A stretch of 64,000 nucleotides of DNA from Acidobacteriota bacterium (GCA_020851565.1 JADZCN010000121.1:33938-97937); one strand, 5' to 3'. Numbered from the stretch's first letter, positions 41,972 through 51,335 are shown. Numbers and translations: made by a program. The notes: generated by a model not told the origin, from the letters alone.

Positions 41972-42712
41972 ATGACCCTCACCAACCGTGTCGCGCTCAT
42001 CACCGGAGGGAAACGCATTGGCGCCGAGGTGGCGCGCACGCTTGCCGCCGGCGGGGCGGACATCGCGCTCGTCTTCAACCGATCGCGCGAGGAAGCCGAC
42101 GCCGTCGCCAGGGAGCTGCGTGCGAACGGCAGGCGCGTGGCAACGGTCCAGGCGGATCTCTCGGATCCGGACTCCTGCACGCGTGTCGTCGAGGAAACCG
42201 TGCAGGAGCTCGGCCGCCTGGACGTGCTGGTGAACATGGCGTCGCTCTACAAGGCGAAGCCCTTCGGCGAGCTGACCGTGGAGGACTGGGACACGCAGCT
42301 GAACGTGGACCTGCGCGCCGCCTTCCTGTGCGCGCACGCCTCGGCGCCGCACATGAAGGCCCACGGCGGCGGGCGCATCGTGAACTTCGCCGACTGGGTG
42401 GCCGCCAGCGGCCGGCCGCGCTATCTGGGCTACGTCCCGTACTATGTCGCCAAGCAGGGCGTCATCGCGCTCACCGAGGCGCTCGCCCTCGAGCTCGCCA
42501 CCGATCAGATCCTCGTCAACGCCATCGCTCCCGGCCCCATCGTCGCGCCGCCGGGCACGAGCGCGGAAGAGATGGCCGCCGTCGAGAAGGCCACGCCACT
42601 CGGCCGCTGGGGCGGCGAGCAGGAGATCGCGAAGGCGGTGCGGTTCCTGGTGGAGTCGGACTTCGTCACGGGCGAGACCATCCGCGTGGACGGGGGGAGG
42701 CACGTCAAGTAG
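41972..42712 (+). CDS. SDR oxidoreductase, pteridine-reductase-like
   Basis: The 246-residue protein has TGGKRIGAEVA in place of the usual TGxxxGxG, then NRSREEAD, as in NADPH-dependent pteridine reductases (PTR1, FolM). The active-site region reads NFADW (Asp141) and YYVAK (Tyr157, Lys161), matching the Asp-Tyr-Lys set of PTR1 with a three-residue insertion. FDH-type serine placement is unclear. The likely reaction is NADPH-dependent reduction of dihydrobiopterin or dihydrofolate, but a generic SDR function remains possible. Confidence 0.8.
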   Translation: MTLTNRVALITGGKRIGAEVARTLAAGGADIALVFNRSREEADAVARELRANGRRVATVQADLSDPDSCTRVVEETVQELGRLDVLVNMASLYKAKPFGELTVEDWDTQLNVDLRAAFLCAHASAPHMKAHGGGRIVNFADWVAASGRPRYLGYVPYYVAKQGVIALTEALALELATDQILVNAIAPGPIVAPPGTSAEEMAAVEKATPLGRWGGEQEIAKAVRFLVESDFVTGETIRVDGGRHVK

Positions 42713-42925
42713 GCCGGCCTGCGGCCGGTAGGTTTCGCTTTGCGAGGTGGGCCACTCGCTCCGCTCGCGGTAGGCCGTTCGCTTTGCTCACGGTGAGATG
42801 CCCCCGCCTCAGGGAGCCCCCTGCGAAGCCGGCCGACCGCACGAACCGAGGCCCACCGCCCGAAGGGCGGCCCACCGGCGAAGCCGGCCCACCCGTAGCG
42901 CGGCCCACCGGCCGCAGGCCGGCCC
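42713..42925. repeat. Array of short palindromes spaced by GGCCCACCG
   Basis: The gap between the convergent SDR and receptor genes is filled with short self-complementary elements. GGCCCACCG-type spacers occur at 42850, 42869, 42886 and 42902, and each is followed by a different small hairpin such as CCCGAAGGGCG or GCCGCAGGCC. The left half carries reverse-oriented counterparts (GGTGGGCC, TCGCTTTGCGA, GCTCCGCTCGCG). The block is not a CRISPR. It could act as a bidirectional terminator. Confidence 0.75.
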
Positions 42926-42929
42926 CTTG

Positions 42930-45647
42930 TCAGAACCGCAGCCGGAGGCCGAGCCGGACGACCCGCGGCGGCTGCACCGCGGTGATGGTGCGGAAGCCCG
43001 GGCCCGTGACCACGTCCTCCTCCACCTCGTTGGCCGTCTCGAACAGGTTGAACGCATCCGCGGCAAGGGCGATCGACCGCCGGCTCCCCAGCGGCCAGTG
43101 GAGCTCGACGCGGGCGTCGAATGTGAAGGCGAACGTGAACCGCTGCAGCCCCCTCGGGTAGGTGTGGATGATCTCCGTGCCCTGGTTCAGCCCTTCCGCG
43201 ATGACGACGCGGGAGAACGGCTGCCCGTCCTGGTAGCGCGCGATGAAGGAGGCCCGCAGCGGGCCCGGCGCGGTGTACGCGCCCATCACCTTCATCACGT
43301 AGGCGCGGTCGTAGAAGAGGCGCCCGCGCGCGTAGGTGCCGGCATTCGGGTTGGTGAACGCCTCGCCCACCAGGCCCTGGTCGTTCTCGTCGGGACGATA
43401 GCCGCGGTTCATGCCCACGCCCTCGGCGCGGTACGCGGTGCCACCGAAGCGAAAGTACCAGCGCTCGCCGATGTCGCGCGAGAGCTTGATCTCCACGCCC
43501 TGGTAGCGCGAGTCTTCGGCCGGGGAATTGCCGAGGACGTACCGATCCGCCCCGAAGCTCGCGGGGCGCCTGTCGTAGATCGGCAGCGGCGTGTAGCCCT
43601 GAAGGCCAGCGATGTCCACACCCGGATCCTCGATGACGGTCACCGTGTAGTCGTCCACGGTGACGCCCACGTTCTGCAGCGCCACGAGGTTGCGCTCGCG
43701 GCGGTCGAGCCCCGTGATGCCAAGCCGCCACGACCCGAACGCGTACTCGCCGCCGATCTGGAACTCGGCGGTGGTGGGCCGGCGAAGCCCGTCGTCGATG
43801 CCGCTTCCCGACGCGCCGTCGCCCCACAGGCCGATCGACGCGACGCCGACCAGTTCGGATGACGCCCACGCGCCATCGCCGTTCGTGTCGTCCCATCGGT
43901 ACATCGTGCCAAGGGAACTCGCCGGGTCGCCCACCGAGAAGTACTCGAGCGGCAGGCGATGCCGATACCAGGAGTATCCGGTCGTGATGGCGAAGCGGTC
44001 GTTCGACGCGGGGCTCCACCGCGCCGTGATGCGCGGCGATGCGTTGAACCAGCTGATGCTGTTCGACGCGCCCCGCGCCGAGCCGCGATCCATCTCCACC
44101 CGGAGCGCCGCCATCACGGTCACGCTGTCCGCCAGCACGATGCGGTCGCTCACGAACGCGTGCACGGAAGTCGTGTCCCGCTGCGACTCTCCGCCGGGCA
44201 GCAGCTCCGAGGGCGCCCAGACGCGCGCAGGCCTTCCGTTCACCAGCTCGCCGAACTCGGGCTGGGCACCAGGTGTGTACTCCCCCGACGCCCTGCCCGC
44301 ACCGACGCCGAGTCGCACGGCGTGATCGCGCCCCAGCCAGCGTTGCGTTGGAAGGGAGACGGCCGCGCTCGCATCCAGCCGCGAGCGCGTCACGTTCACC
44401 GGCTGCACGAGGCCTGCGGGTGCTCCATCCAGCAGCCGCTCCATCGTCCCGCCCGATACCGAGGGCGGCAGCGTTGCTTCGGTCGAGGAGCGCTGATACG
44501 TGCCCGAGAACGACCACGTGGCGCCGCGCCGCAGATGCTCCCACGACGCCGAGAGGAGCGCGTGTCGATCCTCCTGCGGCAGGCTGCGATCCGCGTAGCG
44601 CGCGCGCGAGGCAAGCGGGCGGGTGGCGTCGGCCAGCGACCCGAAGACGCGCAGCTCCGCGTCCGGGCCTGTCGTGCCAACAAGGTGCGCGGTGAGCGAG
44701 CGAATGCTCCCGTCCAGCGGCAGCGGCTGCTCACGCTCCACACGGGTGCTGTCCGTCACGCGGCCGGCGGCGAACAGGCCGAAGCCAGACGAGGCAAGCG
44801 GTCCGCCGGCGGCGACGCTCCCGTCGGCCCACGACTCGAGGCGCGCGATGGGTGCGATGTCGCCCGCGTTGCCCTGGAGCCCGCCCGGAGCCACGCTCAC
44901 CTGGGCGTCGCCGCTCCACGCGCGGCCCGGACGACGCAGGCTCATCTGAACGATCGGCCCGGGGCCCACGGCCGCCGCATCCAGCGCGGCTGACTCGACG
45001 GTGACCGCCTGCAGCACGGTGAGGTCAGGATGAAACACCGGCGAGCCAATCGCACCAGCGTCGGTTACGTCCACCCCGTCCAGCCGGAAGCCGACCTGCG
45101 ATGCAGACGAGCCCTGCCCGCCGAGCATTGCGCGCTCCCCCGTCCAGAGGCCGCCGCCATCCACGCGATCCGAAATGAGGAACGGGTGCGCGGTTTCCAC
45201 CAGCGACCACACGGTGCGCGACGAGGGCAGCCCTTCGAGGTGCCGCGTGTCGAAGGCCGTCTGGTACGCCGACGCGGAGCGACCCCGCGCAACGACCGTG
45301 GACTCCATCGCGGCGCCATCGGGCTCCAGACGGACCTCGAGCGTCACCACCTCGCCGGGCGCGAGCGTCACCGCGTGTTCAACCGGTCGGAAACCGGCCA
45401 GCGTGGCGCGGAGGCGATATTCCCCCGGGAGCACCGGCAGCACGGCCGCGGCACCGTCCGCGCCAATACGCGCAGTCCTGGTCGCGCCGGCCGACTCGGG
45501 CTGAAGCTCAACCTGCGCGTCCACGGCCGCCGAGCCGTCCGGGCGCTGGAGGTGGACGATCACGAGGCTCGATGCGCCTTCGGCAGAAGCCCAGGCCTGA
45601 GTGAGGAGAACGAGAACACAGAGGAGGGAAGCCAGCCGCGGCGACAT
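42930..45647 (-). CDS. TonB-dependent receptor-like outer-membrane protein
   Basis: The 905-residue protein has a signal peptide (about residues 1-23). A carboxypeptidase-regulatory-like beta-sandwich follows (about 25-110; ending VTLEVRLEPDG), then a plug-like domain with VTVESAALDAAA, and a long beta-barrel ending in LGLRLRF with a terminal phenylalanine. This is the common Acidobacteria/Bacteroidetes TonB-type receptor design for oligosaccharides or chelated metals. No TonB box was identified with certainty. Start 45647 directly precedes the signal peptide; a frame extending to 45833 has no leader and overlaps the PAP2 gene. Confidence 0.88.
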   Translation of the reverse strand: MSPRLASLLCVLVLLTQAWASAEGASSLVIVHLQRPDGSAAVDAQVELQPESAGATRTARIGADGAAAVLPVLPGEYRLRATLAGFRPVEHAVTLAPGEVVTLEVRLEPDGAAMESTVVARGRSASAYQTAFDTRHLEGLPSSRTVWSLVETAHPFLISDRVDGGGLWTGERAMLGGQGSSASQVGFRLDGVDVTDAGAIGSPVFHPDLTVLQAVTVESAALDAAAVGPGPIVQMSLRRPGRAWSGDAQVSVAPGGLQGNAGDIAPIARLESWADGSVAAGGPLASSGFGLFAAGRVTDSTRVEREQPLPLDGSIRSLTAHLVGTTGPDAELRVFGSLADATRPLASRARYADRSLPQEDRHALLSASWEHLRRGATWSFSGTYQRSSTEATLPPSVSGGTMERLLDGAPAGLVQPVNVTRSRLDASAAVSLPTQRWLGRDHAVRLGVGAGRASGEYTPGAQPEFGELVNGRPARVWAPSELLPGGESQRDTTSVHAFVSDRIVLADSVTVMAALRVEMDRGSARGASNSISWFNASPRITARWSPASNDRFAITTGYSWYRHRLPLEYFSVGDPASSLGTMYRWDDTNGDGAWASSELVGVASIGLWGDGASGSGIDDGLRRPTTAEFQIGGEYAFGSWRLGITGLDRRERNLVALQNVGVTVDDYTVTVIEDPGVDIAGLQGYTPLPIYDRRPASFGADRYVLGNSPAEDSRYQGVEIKLSRDIGERWYFRFGGTAYRAEGVGMNRGYRPDENDQGLVGEAFTNPNAGTYARGRLFYDRAYVMKVMGAYTAPGPLRASFIARYQDGQPFSRVVIAEGLNQGTEIIHTYPRGLQRFTFAFTFDARVELHWPLGSRRSIALAADAFNLFETANEVEEDVVTGPGFRTITAVQPPRVVRLGLRLRF

Positions 45648-45676
45648 GCGGGGAGATTGTGGCAGAAAAGTCCCGC

Positions 45677-45704
45677 TTGAAACCCAGCCGTTCGTGCGTA
45701 TACT
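45677..45704 (+). promoter_or_regulatory. Near-consensus promoter of the PAP2 gene
   Basis: TTGAAA at 45677-45682 and TATACT at 45699-45704 are 16 bases apart. The ATG at 45711 begins 6 bases after the -10 box, so the mRNA should start at or beside the start codon. The divergent receptor gene starts 64 bases away. Confidence 0.7.
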
Positions 45705-45710
45705 CCGCCG

Positions 45711-46568
45711 ATGAGCTGGCACCGCCTCATGACGTCCGCGTTCCTGGTGGTCGGAATGGGCATCTCGCCCGCCCTCGCGCAGTCGGCCCCTGACGACCCG
45801 GCGCCAGCTGAAGACGACGGCACGTCGGGCCAACCGCCCGTCGTTCAGCCGGCTCCGCCCTCGCCCTCATCACCACCGGCCGCGGGACCGTACGACGATC
45901 GTCCGTTCGAGCGGGCCGTCCCCAACTTCTTCGCGGATCTCAAGCGTCTCCCGTCGATCGACACGGCGGTGGTCCTCGGGGTGGGCGGCATAATGAGCGT
46001 GGTGGCCAACCACAACGACGAGGAGTTCACTTACAAGGCATCGGCCGGCGGCACCGACGACGTCTTCGAGGGCGGAGGCGTGCTCGGCGACGGCTTCACG
46101 CAGGGCGGGGTTGCCATCGGCGTCTATGCCATCGGTCGTCTCGCGAAGCGCTCGAAGATGGCACACGTCGGCGCTGACCTCATGCGCGCCCAGCTGCTCA
46201 CGGGCGTGCTCACGCACTCGCTCAAGCTCATCACGCGCCGGCACCGGCCTGCGGGCGACTTCGAGAGCACGACGAAGACCTACTCGTTTCCCTCGGGTCA
46301 CGCGGCAGCGAGCTGGACCTCTGCCACGGTCATCTGGCGCCACTTCGGGTGGCGTGCGGGCCTGCCGGCCTCGGCGCTGGCCGCCTTCGCGGCTGCGTCG
46401 CGGCTGCCGCAGAACGAGCACTACCTGAGTGACGTGCTGTTTGGCTCCGCGCTGGGCATCGCCAGCGCACGCACGGTTACCATCGGGCACGGCAATCGAC
46501 GCCTGGCCATGGCGCCCACGCCGACACGAGGCGGCGGCGCCGTGATGTTCTCGCTGATGCCGAATTGA
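45711..46568 (+). CDS. PAP2-superfamily phosphatase
   Basis: The 285-residue protein has a signal peptide (to about residue 24), a Pro/Asp-rich linker, and the three PAP2 motifs: KLITRRHRP, SFPSGHAA and SRLPQNEHYLSD, with the nucleophile histidine in the last. PAP2 enzymes dephosphorylate lipid phosphates such as undecaprenyl pyrophosphate or phosphatidic acid. The long N-terminal linker is unlike the multi-pass PAP2 enzymes. Hydrophobic segments in the core suggest membrane contact. Confidence 0.85.
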   Translation: MSWHRLMTSAFLVVGMGISPALAQSAPDDPAPAEDDGTSGQPPVVQPAPPSPSSPPAAGPYDDRPFERAVPNFFADLKRLPSIDTAVVLGVGGIMSVVANHNDEEFTYKASAGGTDDVFEGGGVLGDGFTQGGVAIGVYAIGRLAKRSKMAHVGADLMRAQLLTGVLTHSLKLITRRHRPAGDFESTTKTYSFPSGHAAASWTSATVIWRHFGWRAGLPASALAAFAAASRLPQNEHYLSDVLFGSALGIASARTVTIGHGNRRLAMAPTPTRGGGAVMFSLMPN

Positions 46569-46616
46569 ATCGGAACGAGGGGAACACGCCGTCGTCGCGC
46601 TCCGTCACTACCGGAC

Positions 46617-47702
46617 GTGAGTGACCGTCCGGCCACGCTTCCCTGGGCGTTCGCCCTTGTCTGCCTGCTTGCCTCGACCCTCTTCTCCCAGACGTACCCC
46701 AATCGCCTGGACTGCTGGGTCCCGACACGCGAGGAACACTTCGCCGGCACCGGTTTGACGATCAAGAGCCCGCAGGTGGCGCCCATGCGCCAGGCCCTGC
46801 TGGCCGCCGAGGACGTCGTCCGGGGCAACCCTCACTTCCGCGCGATGCCGCGCGCGATCCGCATCCGCAGCACCATCGCGGTCGGCGAGGGTACGCCGCG
46901 TTACGGACAGCTGAACACCAACGCCTATCGCCCCGACGTGTGGGCGACCGGGAAGTGCGACGTCGTGCCCGGCGCGGATCGCTGCTGTCGCGATGGCATG
47001 ATCACGATGACGTTCAACGACCCCCGCCCCTTCGTGCGCGGGGCGATGAAGGACGATGTGATCGAGATGTTCGAGGAGCCCACTCTCACAGGGCGCGTCG
47101 GCGGTTTCCCCGAGTACAACGGGATTGACGTGCTGATCTCGGTGGGAGGCGCGGTGCCCTGGACCCCGGTGACCGTCGCCGAGTACCTGGAGTTCCACGA
47201 ACGTCGCCTGCAGAAGAGCCGGGCCGAGGCGACGAAGAACCTGTCCCAGCCCGGCATCGACCCGGCGAAGGTGCAGACGGCGTACGAGAACATGAAGAAG
47301 ATCGACCCGAAGGCCGCGGAGGAGTTCCTCGCGAACATGAGGAAGTTGATGGCCGAGGCGCCGGCGCGGATGGAGAAGACACGCGCGAGCACCGACGCGT
47401 TGTACGATCGCGACTTCGCCGCACTGGCCGCGCTCCGGGCGTCGCTCTCGTCGTCGGACCTGCAGCGCCAGGCCGCCGTCGGCGAGGGCCCGATGCAGCT
47501 GGCGAAGGCTGGCGACCCGCGCGCGCGATCGCTCGTGAAGATGGACCCGACCTTCTTCGACACGACCAGCGCCAATCGCATTCAGCTGATCCGCGTCAAC
47601 GTGGGCGTCCACGATGATGACCCGGTCTCCGAGCGACGCGAGACGATGAAGGCGACGAAACAGACGCTGGACTACGCCGCGCTGGCCACGCTGCTGCGCT
47701 GA
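46617..47702 (+). CDS. Secreted protein of unknown function
   Basis: The 361-residue protein has a probable signal peptide (about residues 1-25, ending FSQ). I do not recognise the family. It has five cysteines (about residues 32, 114, 123 and 124 and others in the first 130), a conserved-looking ADRCCRDGMITMTFNDPRPF region, and a Lys/Ala-rich helical section (about 215-300) that may form a coiled coil. The C-terminus reads IQLIRVNVGVHDDD. It lies between the PAP2 gene and the ABC exporter genes and ends 28 bases before the convergent ABC gene. Confidence 0.6.
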   Translation: MSDRPATLPWAFALVCLLASTLFSQTYPNRLDCWVPTREEHFAGTGLTIKSPQVAPMRQALLAAEDVVRGNPHFRAMPRAIRIRSTIAVGEGTPRYGQLNTNAYRPDVWATGKCDVVPGADRCCRDGMITMTFNDPRPFVRGAMKDDVIEMFEEPTLTGRVGGFPEYNGIDVLISVGGAVPWTPVTVAEYLEFHERRLQKSRAEATKNLSQPGIDPAKVQTAYENMKKIDPKAAEEFLANMRKLMAEAPARMEKTRASTDALYDRDFAALAALRASLSSSDLQRQAAVGEGPMQLAKAGDPRARSLVKMDPTFFDTTSANRIQLIRVNVGVHDDDPVSERRETMKATKQTLDYAALATLLR

Positions 47703-47729
47703 CACGGCCGCGCCGCACCCGGAGTCCAG

Positions 47730-49532
47730 CTACCTGTACGCCGCCGCCTGGATGCCGTACAACTCCGCGTAGTGCCCCCGTCGGGCCATCAGCGCCTCGT
47801 GCGTCCCGGACTCCACCACACGCGCGCCGTCCAGCACGACGATGAGATCCGCCATGCGCACCGTGGAGAAACGGTGCGAGACGAGGATGGTGATGCGCCC
47901 CATGCCGCCGACGTTGCGGACCGCCGAGGCGTAGCGCTCGAACAGCGCGTGCTCGGTCTCCGCATCCAGTACCGCGGTGGGCTCGTCCAGCACCAGCAGC
48001 AGGGGCCCATCACGCATGAAGCCGCGCGCGAGCGCGAGCTTCTGCCATTGCCCGAAGCTCACGTCCACGCCGCCGGGCCACGTGGGGCCGAGCTGCGTCT
48101 CCAGCCCGCCTGGCAGCCTCGGCACCACGTCGTCGGCCCCCGCGCGAGCTACCGCCGTCGTGACGGCAGGCACGTCGTCCATCCGCGGAACGTCGCCCAC
48201 CCCCACGGTGTGGCGCGCGCGGAACTCGAAGCGGAAGAAGTCCTGGAAGGCGCCGGCGAGGCGTGACCGCCAGTCCACCGCCGCCACCTGCGCGAGGTCG
48301 GTCCCATCGATGAGAATGCGCCCGCGGGTCGGCTGGTACATCTTGGCCAGCAGCTTCACCAATGTCGACGTGCCCGCGCCGTTCTCCCCCACGATCGCCA
48401 CGACCGAGCCGGCAGGCAGGGCCAGGTCGATGCCGTCGAGCACGAGCCTGCTCGTGCCGGGGTACGCAAACGACACACCCTCGAAGCGAATGCCCTCGGC
48501 GAGGCGTCCGGGCGCCGACAGGTCCGCTGTTGCCGAGACAGCCTTCGCGTAGTCTTCGAGCCAGGCCAGCCGCCTCGCGGCATCCAGCCAGATACCCCGC
48601 AGAAACCCGATCTCGCCGACTGCGCCGCCAACGTAGAACGACAGCCGTGAGCCTGCGGCAAGCGTGAGGAGGACATCGCCCGCGGGCCTTGCCAGGCTGG
48701 ACGACACGAACACGATCGCACCCACGTATCCGAGGCCGAAGACGGCCCACGCGACGGCGTGCCAGCCCGCCGACGCCCAACGGGCCCGTGCGATGGGCCG
48801 GTTCCCCACCTCCCACGCCAGGCGGCGATCGGCGATCAGCTGGTCCCCGATGCCCGTGACGCGCACGTCCTTGCCCGGCGCGGCCTTCGTCGCCATGTCG
48901 AAGAGATGTCGCGCGAGGCGATTGGCCTCCGCGCCGCGTTCCTGTGCGTGGCGCTCCACGCCGGGCCGCCACGCGGACGTGAGCACGGTCGGCAGTGCGA
49001 GGGCCGCGAGCAGCGCCAGTGCGGGGTGGATGGTCATCAAGAGCCCGATCGTGACCACCACCCGCAGGATCCACGCCAGCGTCGTCAGCAACGACATGTA
49101 CATGTGGTCCAGCATGAACACCTGGTTGCGCAGCACCGAGAGGCGGTCGAGGTACTCCGGGCGCTCCTGGTGCGCGATGGTGGGGATGGACGCCTGCAGC
49201 GTCGCGACGTGCGATTCGAGTGCGATGGTCACCTTGTCCCGGAACCGTCGCTGGACGCGCGTGCTGACGACCTGCAGGAACCAGGTGGCGGCCGCGGAGA
49301 GACCGATGGCCACGAGTGCGATCTGCACGCGACGCCAGTTCGCGGCCAACACGCCCTCGCCGAGCAGCTTGAACCAGAGTGCGAGGAGTGCGTCCGGCAG
49401 CGCCGCCACGAGCGCCAGGACGAAGGACGCGACAATCAGCGCCGGCTCGTGACGATAGCCCAGCACGCACAGCCGCCACATGGACGGCAAGGACGGGGGG
49501 AGCTTCTCGAGACGCTCAGGCGAGGACGTCAT
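47730..49532 (-). CDS. ABC exporter half-transporter with a degenerate ATP site
   Basis: The 600-residue protein has six transmembrane helices (about 30-320) and one nucleotide-binding domain. The Walker A loop reads GENGAGTST with Thr388 where the essential lysine normally sits; the signature is VSFGQWQK (494 region) instead of LSGGQ. Walker B (LLLVLDEP) and the switch histidine in LVSHRFS are kept. Heterodimeric exporters such as TM287/288 often have one degenerate site, but usually through other residues. The partner gene (49516) has a complete site. The two genes overlap by 17 bases. Confidence 0.88.
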   Translation of the reverse strand: MTSSPERLEKLPPSLPSMWRLCVLGYRHEPALIVASFVLALVAALPDALLALWFKLLGEGVLAANWRRVQIALVAIGLSAAATWFLQVVSTRVQRRFRDKVTIALESHVATLQASIPTIAHQERPEYLDRLSVLRNQVFMLDHMYMSLLTTLAWILRVVVTIGLLMTIHPALALLAALALPTVLTSAWRPGVERHAQERGAEANRLARHLFDMATKAAPGKDVRVTGIGDQLIADRRLAWEVGNRPIARARWASAGWHAVAWAVFGLGYVGAIVFVSSSLARPAGDVLLTLAAGSRLSFYVGGAVGEIGFLRGIWLDAARRLAWLEDYAKAVSATADLSAPGRLAEGIRFEGVSFAYPGTSRLVLDGIDLALPAGSVVAIVGENGAGTSTLVKLLAKMYQPTRGRILIDGTDLAQVAAVDWRSRLAGAFQDFFRFEFRARHTVGVGDVPRMDDVPAVTTAVARAGADDVVPRLPGGLETQLGPTWPGGVDVSFGQWQKLALARGFMRDGPLLLVLDEPTAVLDAETEHALFERYASAVRNVGGMGRITILVSHRFSTVRMADLIVVLDGARVVESGTHEALMARRGHYAELYGIQAAAYR

Positions 49533-51321
49533 AGACGTGGCCCTCCTCGTCCTGGCTCGCGAAACGCTGCGCCTGCAGGTCGAACATCGTCCGGTAGCGT
49601 CCGCCGAGCGCCATCAGCTCGTCGTGCGTGCCCAGCTCGACGACCCGCCCCTTCTCGAGCACGCAGATAAGATCCGCTCGGCGTACGGTGGAGAAGCGAT
49701 GGGAGATGAGGATGGTCGTGCAGTGGCGCGTGGCGGCGAGCAGGCGCTCGAAGATCTCTGCCTCGCCGCGGACGTCGAGCTGCGCCGTGGGCTCGTCGAG
49801 GATGACCACGCCGGCGCCGGTCCTCACCGCGCAGAGAGCCCGCGCGAGGGCCACGCGCTGCCACTGGCCGCCGGAGAGGTCGATGCCGCCCGCGTAGCCT
49901 CGCGCGAGAATCTTGTCGAGGTGAGCCAGATCCCGGGCCCCGGCCGCCTCGAGCGCGTCCAGGATGAACGGATCCGGCGCGCCCCGCGGCGCCACGTTCT
50001 CGCCAAGCGATCGCTCGAGCCGCATGAAGTCCTGGAAGACGGCCGCCAGCCGTTCGCGCCACGACGCGATATCCAGCTCGCGCAGGTCGATCCCGTCCAC
50101 CTCGATCGCGCCGCCCTGCGGATCGTAGAAACGGCACAGCAGCTTCGCCAGCGTCGTCTTGCCCGCGCCGTTCTGACCGACGATGGCGAGCGAGGAGCCG
50201 GCGGGGATGGTGAGGTCGAACCCATCGAGGACGCGCGCGCCGTCCGGGTAGGAGAACGTGACGTCGCGGAAACGGATCTCGCGCGCTGGCAGGCCCTTGG
50301 CCGATCGATTGCCGGAGACGAGGCGGCCTGCGGTCGCCATGGCCGGACCGAGACGCGACACGGCGGCGACCGGCGCAGCGGCGCCGTCGAGCGCCCAGTT
50401 CAGGCCCCCAAAGGCGATGAGCGAAGTGCCCACGGCGCACTGGGCGTAGACGACGAGCTCGCCAAGGCTCACGCGGCCTGCTGCCGCAGCCGACGCAAGA
50501 GCCCAGAGGACCAGCACGTTGGCGGCGCCCACGATCAGGAGGCTCAACGCCAGCGGCCGCTCGCGCAGCCGGGTGGCGTCGTACTGGAGGCGATGAAGGC
50601 GGGTGCGGCGCGCGATGAAGCGCTCGATGGTCCAGTCCACGAGACCGAACACGCGGAGCTCCTTGCTGGCCGGGGGATCGACGGCGAGGCGATACAAGTA
50701 GTCCGCGTCGCGCTGCGCGCGTTTGACCTCGTCGGTGTTCCGGTCGAACCAGACCGCGCTCTCGCGGAGGAGCCAATGCGTCGAGAGCCAGGCCACAGCC
50801 AGGACGACCGGCGCCCACCACGAGAACCCGAAGAGCACGGTCGCGGCCGCGAGGCCGCCAACCGTGCCGACCAACCCGCCGGCAATGAAGTCCATCGAGT
50901 AGGAGAGCGGTGGACCGGTCATGCCGAGGTCGAAGTCGCGCGCGACGGTGAGGTCGGCCGCGAGCGACGCATCCTCCAGGTGGGCGATGCCAGCGGGACG
51001 AACCGAGGCCTCGGTCAGGCGGTCGTAGAGATAGGCCGAGGTTCGCTCACCGAGGTTGTGGCTCACGGCCGTCTGGATGGGTGTGAGCACCTGCACGAGG
51101 ACGAACGTCGCGCCCGCCAGCACCAGCGGCCAGGTGAGTGGCCCCCCGGCCTGCACGGCCGCCACCAGCACGCCGGTCGCCACCGCGAACAGCACGGGCA
51201 GCAGTCCATGCAGCAGGACGACCGTCCACCACGTCCAGGCCAGGAAGCGATCGGCCTTCGGCAGGGTGGCAAAGAGCATCCACTCCTTGCGCTGACCGAG
51301 CCGCCGCAGCGCTGCTACCAT
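49516..51321 (-). CDS. ABC exporter half-transporter, consensus ATP site
   Basis: The 601-residue protein has the same six-helix plus NBD design as its partner. Walker A is GQNGAGKTTL, the signature is DLSGGQWQRVALAR, Walker B VVILDEP and the switch region LISHRFS. This subunit should hydrolyse ATP and act with the degenerate one downstream. The export substrate is unknown; lipids, peptides or drugs are all possible for this family. It is the first gene of the pair, and its start is only 14 bases from that of the divergent nitrilase-like gene. Confidence 0.9.
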   Translation of the reverse strand: MVAALRRLGQRKEWMLFATLPKADRFLAWTWWTVVLLHGLLPVLFAVATGVLVAAVQAGGPLTWPLVLAGATFVLVQVLTPIQTAVSHNLGERTSAYLYDRLTEASVRPAGIAHLEDASLAADLTVARDFDLGMTGPPLSYSMDFIAGGLVGTVGGLAAATVLFGFSWWAPVVLAVAWLSTHWLLRESAVWFDRNTDEVKRAQRDADYLYRLAVDPPASKELRVFGLVDWTIERFIARRTRLHRLQYDATRLRERPLALSLLIVGAANVLVLWALASAAAAGRVSLGELVVYAQCAVGTSLIAFGGLNWALDGAAAPVAAVSRLGPAMATAGRLVSGNRSAKGLPAREIRFRDVTFSYPDGARVLDGFDLTIPAGSSLAIVGQNGAGKTTLAKLLCRFYDPQGGAIEVDGIDLRELDIASWRERLAAVFQDFMRLERSLGENVAPRGAPDPFILDALEAAGARDLAHLDKILARGYAGGIDLSGGQWQRVALARALCAVRTGAGVVILDEPTAQLDVRGEAEIFERLLAATRHCTTILISHRFSTVRRADLICVLEKGRVVELGTHDELMALGGRYRTMFDLQAQRFASQDEEGHVYDVLA

Positions 51322-51335
51322 GGGGACCCTCGTCG

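Noticed and set aside
42713..42925. Possible CRISPR array.
   Set aside because: The repeated word is only about 9 bases, spacers are palindromic and 7-10 bases long, and no cas gene is near.
41356..43161. Long plus-strand frame across the glycosyltransferase, SDR and receptor genes.
   Set aside because: It crosses a repeat array and three real genes in other frames, and shows no protein motif.
49480..51300. Long plus-strand frame opposite the ABC exporter genes.
   Set aside because: It is low-complexity and Arg/His-rich, typical of antisense frames in GC-rich DNA. The minus strand encodes clear ABC proteins.
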